A stretch of 25,716 nucleotides of DNA, taken from Mnemiopsis leidyi (taxonomy: Eukaryota > Ctenophora > Tentaculata > Lobata > Bolinopsidae). The DNA is taken from assembly GCA_000226015.1 (NCBI GenBank), contig JH153212.1, positions 549,463 to 575,178 of the forward strand. Reading direction: 5' to 3'. Positions 18,958 to 25,716 of the stretch are shown here, in pieces. The notes under the pieces were generated by a model. It did no database searches and was not told the origin of the DNA. It worked only from the letters and a program-made list of their open reading frames with translations. Made by a program: the position numbers and the translations under genes. Position 1 is the stretch's first letter. Every line of letters starts with the position of its first letter.

Positions 18958-21900
18958 GTAAGTTCTTTAGGAACAAACAAACAAACAAACAAATATTGTC
19001 GCCCCGATTTTTTGTTGGGTTTAGTGTTGGGAATATCCGTGTTGGGTAAAATTAGTGCTGAACAAGTTAAATAGTACACTGCTTTAAAGTGTTTAAGATT
19101 GAATGTTCAATGTTGTTGTACCTCCTTACATACCTCGCGTTCTTAACACACTAAACACAGTCCAATGTATCTAAATTTGTTTACTCATTAATAGTGTGCT
19201 TTGTGTTAAACACGATAAAAAGTACGAGGTCCCCCCACATATATTATGTATTCCTATTAAATTGGTCCGTTGGCCGTATCCCCCTTTTTACAGAACGCTT
19301 TCTCTGACGCCATGTCTACAGGGCCGTTTTTACTGCACCTCTCGTGTTACAGCGTCGTTGGACCGAAATAAAATGATTTCTAAAAAGTCTCATTGTTTTG
19401 AAAGCTGATAAGGAAGACTGCCAAGTAACACTGCTGAGTAAATCACATAAAATCACTAAATTACAAGCTTAGAAACATGTAATTATTCCGCTGCCATTTC
19501 CTTCATCTCGATCTATATGTCGAGTAAAGTCGAAGGTCGAATATTTGAATTACGTTTTTGAAAAATTCATACTTTTGCCTGGTCAATGGTCAGCCTGATG
19601 TTATAACGCTAATGATCCTTTCGATTCCTCCTTTAGTTTTACTTTGGCAGATATATAATATGACCTTGATTTTGGAGGTTGACCCTATTTTTTACCCCCA
19701 GTCCAAGGCACAATGCTAGATCGTAGAAAAAAGATAGGTATCGCTATTGGTGCTGGCGTGGCGGCTGCTATAGCCCTTATTGTAATTGTCGTTGTGTCCA
19801 CTAATAAAAAGGGCGACACAGACAACGGTGGTGATGATATTGGGCCCTTGGATGGGCCCTGGGATAATGTGAGTTCAGAACGGCAGAATGTCCTGTCTAT
19901 ATATTATATAGGTCTGAATCCCAGCTAGATTAATTTTGAATATTTCTAGTTGCATGATTCATCATCCAATGAAATGTATTAGAGATCATTAAAGCTTTTT
20001 GAATGGTCACACCTTATTCGTGGTTTGATATATCCTATTTTAAGCATGCTTTCAATTAACAAACCCAAATTATGCAACAAATAATTTAGATGATGCAATT
20101 TAGGTTTACTTGTCAAAACTTTACTTGCTGAGTTCGTACTTATCGCGTTTAACTGTATTTTGGAAGTTTAATTGAGCACACTATCAGCTGAAATTATTCA
20201 CCTGAGATTTTGCTGAGGGCAGCAGGCATGTCCATTATACCGGTCACATACGGGACAGCGCTTATATCTCGGGCAAGTAATGCATCCCGGGCAGATAAAT
20301 CGGGCAAAGTCCCAATCAAACAGTCAATAGGAGGTAACCGAAATCGAAAAGATATTTCCACTCCAGCAACGTCTTGCTTGAAGAGCGGATGCTACTTGAA
20401 ATGTGCTCATATCTGTTCTTGTTTAACAAACTTGTTACTGCAATATTGGGTAAATACTACAGTCTATACTCTATACATACTACTACTATTGTATAGTACA
20501 ACCAGGTACAATATGTATTATTGAATTAGTAGTGCCACTCAATGTTACAGCTGTTAAAATGTAATGGGATCATTAACATCTCCACGATTTAAAAAATGGT
20601 GCAATAATAACAGATCCCTGGACTCAGGATAAGAAGGTTGGATCCACCTTCTTGGGCCTAACATATTATTATACTTATCACATATCAAACATTTTACATT
20701 AAGAACGGTGGAGTTGTGCATGAAAACCGCTTAGACTCCATTTGAAACATCAGTGTAAAGTCGAGAGAAACTAGAAACCTGATTTAATTTTGCTGAGCAG
20801 AAGAAGGACAGCTGTTTACCTCTGGCCCTGCTGGGAAACAGGTTACCCTTCGTTCTCTAAGAAGCGTGACAGTTGCCAGTTTTAAGTTGTTTTGTCAATC
20901 TCTTCATCATTTTTTACAATCCCCTAACGGCCGATTTGTTTTGCTCGTTTAGAGATTATGCAGCGTAAAGCTAAGATTGGAGTGGCGGTGGGTGTGGGAA
21001 CATGCCTTGTAGTCGCTCTCATACTTGTTGTAGCCATCACTGCCAAAGGGAAGGCCAATCATGATCCCCTGGACGGTCCGTGGGATAACGTGAGTTTGAG
21101 TGGAGTAAAAAGTTTGAAGATCTGCTAACATCATGTTCTGCGTAGATTTGATTTGTGGTTGCTGTATTTTATTCAGTGTTCGAGAGTACCAATTTATCTG
21201 CCAGGAGATGTGATTTGAATCATACTCGTTCATTTTATATGATGTTTTCTTTGTTGAATGATCCATTAATCACACTACACTACTAATGATATTTATTAAA
21301 TTCGTCAATGAGCCACTTTAAACAAATTTGTCAACAGTCAAGACCCAACCATCAGAATTAATTTCTTGAGCAATATTTGTCCGAAGTTATAAATTTAGTT
21401 TAGACCAAAAACTGAAGGTACCGTCGGTACAATTAGAGGCACTTTTTTGAGGGGTGGTATCGTGGTTGTTGGTTATGATGCTGATCAAGTACTCCTCAGA
21501 TCAGGTTACCAGAAAACATAAAAGCTAAGGCGTACAAACTGTCTCTTAATATCGACTGGGAACATATGAACTACACCGGAACACAGGAGGTAAGACTTGT
21601 TCAGTTTACGACATTTAACGGTAGGTGTTTTAAAGTTTAAAGTAATTTATCAACTATCACGTTACCAGATAACAAATGTCACAATATCAAGTAACAAATA
21701 TCACGTTACCAGGTAACAAATATCACGTTACCAGATAACAAATATCACATTACTACGTAACAAATATCACGTTACTAAGTAACAAATGTCACATTACCAG
21801 GTAACAAAAATCACGTTACCCACGTTACCAGGTAATAAATATCACGTTACCAGGTAATAAATATCACGTTACCAGATAACAAATATCACGTTACCAGATA

Positions 21901-24900
21901 ACAAATATCACGTTACCAGATAACAAATATCACGTTACCAGATAACAAATATCACGTTACCAGATAACAAATATCACATTACCAGGTAACAAATATCACT
22001 TTACCAGATAACTAATATCAAGTTACCAGATAACTAATATCACGTTACCAGGTAACTAATATCACGTTACCAGGTAACTAATATCACGTTACCAGATAAC
22101 AAATATCACGTTACTAAGTAACAAATATCACGTTACCAAGTAACAAATATCACGTTACCAGGTAACAATGGATGTGACGGGGGAAGATAACAAATATCAA
22201 ATTACCAGGTAACAAATATCACATTACCAGGTAACAAATATCACGTTACCAAGTAACAAATATCACTTTACCAGGTAACAATGGATGTGACGGGGGAAGA
22301 TACTAAGTATTTCCTTATCCACACTGTTGGGTTAGTTATCGACAAGGAGGCCACCACTCTTCACAAACTTGGCGGGAAGACAGACGAGGAACTCACTGTC
22401 AAACGTACATTCATGTAAGTGGAATGTTTCGCAATATTTTCATGAATTGAGCCACTTTAATTCTTCTGGACTAAAACCAATCTACCAGTTTCTATGTTTT
22501 CTGGTAAAAGCTGTTTCAAGAAATACTTGAAACCTTAGCCGACCGCCCGTTTAAAAACTTGCAGGGATACCGAAAAAAAGCCCGAATTGAGGCATGACTT
22601 CTACGTTGTGGAGAGTGAAGAAACGGTCGCTGCTGGTTCCTACAAAATGAAAATATCCTTTGCTGGGAAGGTTTTACAATAATCGTTATTGATTTTTGTT
22701 TTTCGAAAAATTCATCTAAAAGAGAAACAAACATTTTAGGATTGAAATTAAATTGTGCTGTTATTAATTGAAGTCAGGTTATATTAAGTGCACAATACGT
22801 TTGTTTTAGGTTCAGACCGAGAAGCTTACTGGCATGTACCGGAGTAAGTACGCTAGAACGCTGCAAGACGGTTCCACTGAGATGATGTGGGTAACAAATT
22901 TGTTGGGATAAGTTCTTATTGAGATTTTGACTTGCCATCGGCTAACAAACTCATTTAAGGTCAAAATTCCTTGTTTGGCTTTTGGGTTTAATAGTGATAT
23001 ACAAGGATGAACAATCAACTGCTCAGCTGAAACTCCAACTGTATTTCTCACCGTACCTTGAACCTACCACTCTCAGATATCAAGTTTCCACTGATTTCGA
23101 ACCAGTGGATGCCCGAAGTGCTTTCCCCTGCTTCGACGAACCAGCTCAGAAGGCTAACTGGACGACTGATGTAAGTATCAGACAAAACTGTTTTTCTCAT
23201 GTTATCCTGATCATTACAGTAATCCTGATATTCAGCTTTCAGCAGATCAAGATATAAAGTATACCGGTAGTTATTAATAACTGACCTGATATTATTTTCA
23301 GATAACAGTAACCTTCCCGGCCGGTATAGATATAAACGAATACAACATCATCAGCAACATGCCTCTGAAGGAAGCCCTCACCAGGGAAAACCAAATAATC
23401 TCCGGCTCATTTATGGTAATTTAAAGTTTAAATTAATGTGCATTTGGAAAGTCGAGTTAGCTAAGAGAAAATCAAATAGGTTTTGTCAATTTTCAAAGGA
23501 TGCTAAAACGTCCAGCCATTTCCCGAACCTCTCCACTGCAGACTTATATCAGCAAATAGTTGTACTTAACTACCAATAATGATGTTATCAGATTTAACTG
23601 CAATCTGAGATAATGATACTTTCTAATAACGGTCGTTCCAGGAAAGTGTACCAATGAGCACCTACCTAGTGTGTTTCGCAGTTTCAGACTTCCTTTACAA
23701 AGAAGATGTTTTAACTCGTGGTGACGGCTCTCAAGTCACGGTATATTCAGCTTAGAAACTGTTTATGTTAAATAAGGAGTAAAGACATTACGTAATAAGG
23801 AGTAAGGACATAATACGTAGATCCAATAATTGCAAATGTAATTCGAACCGCATGGTTTTTCACCAAATAAAAAGTTTAAACACAATCGGTCCCTACTTGA
23901 AAAAAAATATCTCGCATTTTTGTTTATTGAATTTCATTTTCATTATTTTTCTCATTCCTTTCATTTTTCTCTCAGATGAGAGTTTATGCAAGACGTGAAG
24001 ATGAGTTTCAAGAATCTGCTTCGTATGCTCTTAATGTGACTTCGAAAATCATCGAGGAATACGAAAAATTCTACAAAGTCCCCTATCCTCTTCCAAAATT
24101 AGGTATCGTATCTATTAAGGAATCACAAAAATTGTGCCACCCATCGAAATAGCCTGCTCAGTGTTGATAAAACGGCTGTTGCAGGACGTAAAGACGCAGC
24201 CAGAAGTTGTTTTATCGGAATAACAAGTGTGACCCAACAAAACTTCACGTAACAAAACTCACCTATTTCAGATCAGATCGCTCTGCCGGAGTTCAACTCC
24301 GGTGCGATGGAGAACTGGGGGATAATCACCTACAGAGAGAGCTCTCTTCTGTACAATCCCACAACCAGCTCTACGGCTGAGAAACAGCGAGTCTGCTCCG
24401 TCATTGCTCACGAGGCGGCACATCAGGTCAGAGACTTAAGTGTCGGTATTAGTGAGGCAGTGTTAGTGAGGCACTGTTGATATGAGGTTTAAAGTTAGTT
24501 ACTGTGTACAGTATTCCAACAGTTCGAGTTTTAGAAAAGTCTATCTTATTTTGTGCTCAGTTTCGAACATGGGAATTGAGAAATGGATTTTATGTGTTTT
24601 GTGTCACACTTATCAGTCGCATTATTTAATCATGAATTCTAGTGGTTTGGAAACATCGTAACGATGGCGTGGTGGAATGATCTATGGCTAAACGAAGGTT
24701 TCGCCTCCTTTGTCGAGTATTATGGCATTGATGCAGCTGAACCCTCATGGAATATTGTAAGTTAAATTCGATTGCAATGAATTTTCTTGAATAAACTTGA
24801 GAAATATCTCCACATAGATATCATTTACGATGTTCTATTTAAATAATGTTGATGTTGGTGGTCAGAAGAGAAACGCACAGATAATTAAGGCTTGAATTCT

Positions 24901-25716
24901 TCGTTTAATTACATCATTAGAGCCTCAAATTATTTAATTAATAGTAGTTGTTGAAAGTATTAAATAATGTTGAATCATTGTTGATGTACGACGCGAGTCA
25001 CTAACGTAAAGACATTTCAGCTGGACTTTTTCTACCCTGACGAGATGACTACAGCTATGAATTTCGACAGTTCTCCCAGTTCACACCCCATATCTGTCCA
25101 AGTTTCCTCGCCCGAAGAACTGAGCGGTCTTTTCGATACCATCTCCTACAGGAAGGTACGATTGATGTTAGATATCTAGTTTTGGTGTGCGGTTTAGTCT
25201 CCAGAAGATTCGCTGATGATGGCAACTTCAAATGATACCAGTAATGGAGAGGATACAACATGTGTTAATCAGAGATATATTCAGGGCTCATCAATCAACT
25301 GGATGATGATGAAGTTTATGGGGGATGATACCTTTGCGAAAGGTTTAGCTCAGTATATCGATGATTTCCAGTACGGCAACGCGGCCATGGTAGATCTTTT
25401 CAACTCCCTGAATAAGGTGAGTCGGAAATGTTATCATGCAGCAGTCTTGAAGAATAATGTACATACTGTACTGTGAAATAGCTCTTTCTGCATCTAGTGA
25501 AGACAACGTTTATCCGGTCTTCAAAATCTTCCTAGACGCTGGGGGCTCACACTCCTTTTATTTCCCTGATAAACTGTCTACTTAGGCACAACGTACATTA
25601 TCATTACAGATTTAGTAAACTATACGTTATATACTTTGTTAACTAACTTTCCACCTGATTCAGCTTGCTGATGTGAATGTTACGAAGGTGATGTTGACCT
25701 GGACGTTATATACTTT
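18832..25716 (+). CDS. M1 zinc aminopeptidase (aminopeptidase N-like), partial at 3' end, alternative first exons
   Basis: A gluzincin exopeptidase that removes N-terminal residues from peptides. Thirteen common exons follow one of three first exons: 21500-21589, 22275-22414, 22565-22670, 22810-22886, 23077-23170, 23302-23415, 23642-23740, 23976-24102, 24272-24426, 24643-24756, 25021-25155, 25285-25416 and 25664 to window end. All phases agree. Family landmarks appear in order: PWDN-IRLP, then [33 protein letters not shown] and the substrate-N-terminus motif GAMEN (24301-24315). The zinc site is HEAAH (24409-24423) with the third ligand Glu in WLNEGFASF (24694-24696), giving the HExxH-x18-E spacing. 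The usual catalytic Tyr follows in TISYRKG (25147-25149). The catalytic machinery thus looks intact. About 522 residues are visible with first exon C, of roughly 900 or more in the family. The rest of the helical C-terminal domain lies beyond the window. HEAAH differs from the common HE(L/F)(A/V)H only at non-ligand positions. Confidence 0.93.
18958..19712. other. Intron between first exons A and B
   Basis: It contains a short (AAAC)n run at about 18973-18992 directly after the exon A donor, and otherwise AT-rich sequence. I see no further copy of the LDGPWDN exon here. Confidence 0.5.
19713..19868 (+). CDS. Aminopeptidase alternative first exon B (type II membrane anchor)
   Basis: The 52-codon exon starts [16 protein letters not shown] hydrophobic span of about 20 residues rich in Ala, Ile and Val follows the RRKK cluster, then comes an acidic Gly/Asp stalk and GPLDGPWDN before the donor GTGAGT. 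Positive charge before the membrane span predicts a cytoplasmic N-terminus and an extracellular catalytic domain, the usual topology of aminopeptidase N. A strong 3' splice site (TTTTTTACCCCCAG) ends at 19701, eleven bases before the ATG. The exon is clearly related to first exon C. Confidence 0.75.
19869..20957. other. Intron between first exons B and C
   Basis: No coding exon was recognised. It holds a CGGGCA-containing repetitive patch at about 20270-20310 and a near-perfect palindrome at 20631-20653 (AAGAAGGT/ACCTTCTT around GGATCC). The sequence AGCGTGACAGTTGCCA at 20863-20878 also occurs upstream of the RRM gene. Confidence 0.5.
20958..21089 (+). CDS. Aminopeptidase alternative first exon C (type II membrane anchor)
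   Basis: The 44-codon exon starts [14 protein letters not shown]. It has a hydrophobic span of about 17 residues ([15 protein letters not shown]), a short basic/His linker and DPLDGPWDN before the donor GTGAGT. The order of charges and small residues matches first exon B, indicating exon duplication. The stalk is shorter and lacks the acidic Gly/Asp block. A 3' splice site (TGTTTTGCTCGTTTAG) ends at 20952, five bases before ATG. It is the first exon nearest the shared body. Confidence 0.78.
21654..22274 (+). repeat. 22-bp minisatellite filling the intron before aminopeptidase common exon 2
   Basis: Roughly 28 copies of a unit containing CACGTTACCAGATAACA run without interruption up to the acceptor of the 22275 exon. 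That acceptor itself reads TTTACCAG followed by GTAACA, so the last repeat unit is the splice junction. Variants alternate AGATAAC, AGGTAAC and AAGTAAC. GTTACC-x-GGTAAC also makes each G-variant unit a small palindrome. One unit near 22158 is joined to a copy of the exon's first bases. Confidence 0.93.
22158..22189 (+). repeat. Decoy copy of common exon 2 start inside the minisatellite
   Basis: Thirty-two bases at 22158-22189, from CCAG through the exon start GTAACAATGGATG to GGGGGAAGATA, are identical to 22271-22302 at the real splice junction. The decoy then returns to the 22-bp repeat. If spliced as an exon start it meets a stop after about 16 codons, although a CAG/GTAAC donor-like site precedes that stop. 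Confidence 0.9.
23771..23818. repeat. Short tandem duplication in an aminopeptidase intron
   Basis: Two adjacent copies of a 23-25 bp unit starting AATAAGGAGTAA lie 30 bp after the exon ending at 23740. Confidence 0.7.
25624..25716. repeat. 14-bp direct repeat bracketing the last exon start
   Basis: ACGTTATATACTTT occurs at 25624-25637 in the intron and again as the last 14 bases of the window at 25703-25716, a 79-bp offset. The second copy falls where the family's conserved Gln-x-Gly after VM-x-TWT would be expected. Confidence 0.75.

Noticed and set aside
22982-23076. In-frame extension upstream of the 23077 exon ([16 protein letters not shown])
   Set aside because: The only acceptor available for it (ATACAAG) lacks a pyrimidine tract. 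The GAT/GTGGGT donor and CTCAG acceptor give the family-typical join into YQVSTDFEP.
1-25716. tRNA, rRNA and CRISPR content
   Set aside because: I looked for tRNA B-box-like motifs and spaced palindromic repeat arrays. The only regular arrays are contiguous minisatellites without unique spacers, and no tRNA cloverleaf was recognised by eye.

Overview
The window is nuclear DNA from an animal, most likely a marine or aquatic invertebrate. The evidence is spliced genes with GT-AG introns of about 65 bp to 1.8 kb, an AT-rich intergenic background, a decayed non-LTR retrotransposon, hairpin-type DNA transposon relics, and two intronic minisatellites. The sequence alone does not fix the phylum. Several start codons sit a few bases after a good 3' splice site. 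That would suit a lineage with spliced-leader trans-splicing (tunicates, hydrozoans, ctenophores, flatworms and others), but ordinary 5'-UTR introns would look the same.

Layout. (1) 931-6017, minus strand: a nine-exon model for an unrecognised lysine- and glutamate-rich, probably coiled-coil protein of about 528 residues, ending in a basic tail with repeated R/K-P-S motifs. (2) About 6240-7890, plus strand: a 5'-truncated, mutated LINE reverse transcriptase fragment. (3) 7890-10540: gene-poor, repeat-rich DNA with a hAT-like transposon end and a GC-rich cluster of direct and inverted repeats. (4) 10548-13260, plus strand: a complete three-exon gene for a 329-residue RNA-binding protein. It has one Musashi/hnRNP-type RRM, a Gly/Pro/Met/Tyr-rich middle and an RS-rich tail. 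Its second intron holds a 16-bp minisatellite and a 912-bp assembly gap. (5) 13.3-18.0 kb: 3' UTR, then intergenic DNA with small palindromes. (6) 18058-18799: three inverted-repeat elements. (7) 18832-25716 and beyond, plus strand: the N-terminal and catalytic part of an M1 zinc aminopeptidase (aminopeptidase N-like), with thirteen common exons visible.

The most interesting structure is the 5' end of the aminopeptidase gene. Three separate first exons (18832-18957, 19713-19868, 20958-21089) all end in the same peptide LDGPWDN followed by a phase-0 GT donor. Each can join the common exon starting IRLPEN. The first encodes a probable cleavable signal peptide. The other two encode related short-cytoplasmic-tail membrane anchors. 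The gene therefore looks built to place one peptidase either outside the cell or on the membrane by choice of first exon.

A second theme is minisatellites that abut splice sites. The intron before aminopeptidase common exon 2 is filled with a 22-bp repeat that resembles that exon's own acceptor junction, and it includes a 32-bp duplicate of the exon start. The 16-bp array in the RNA-binding-protein gene begins at a donor site whose hexamer recurs in every unit. All exon models were read by eye from reading frame and splice-site phase and are not backed by transcripts.
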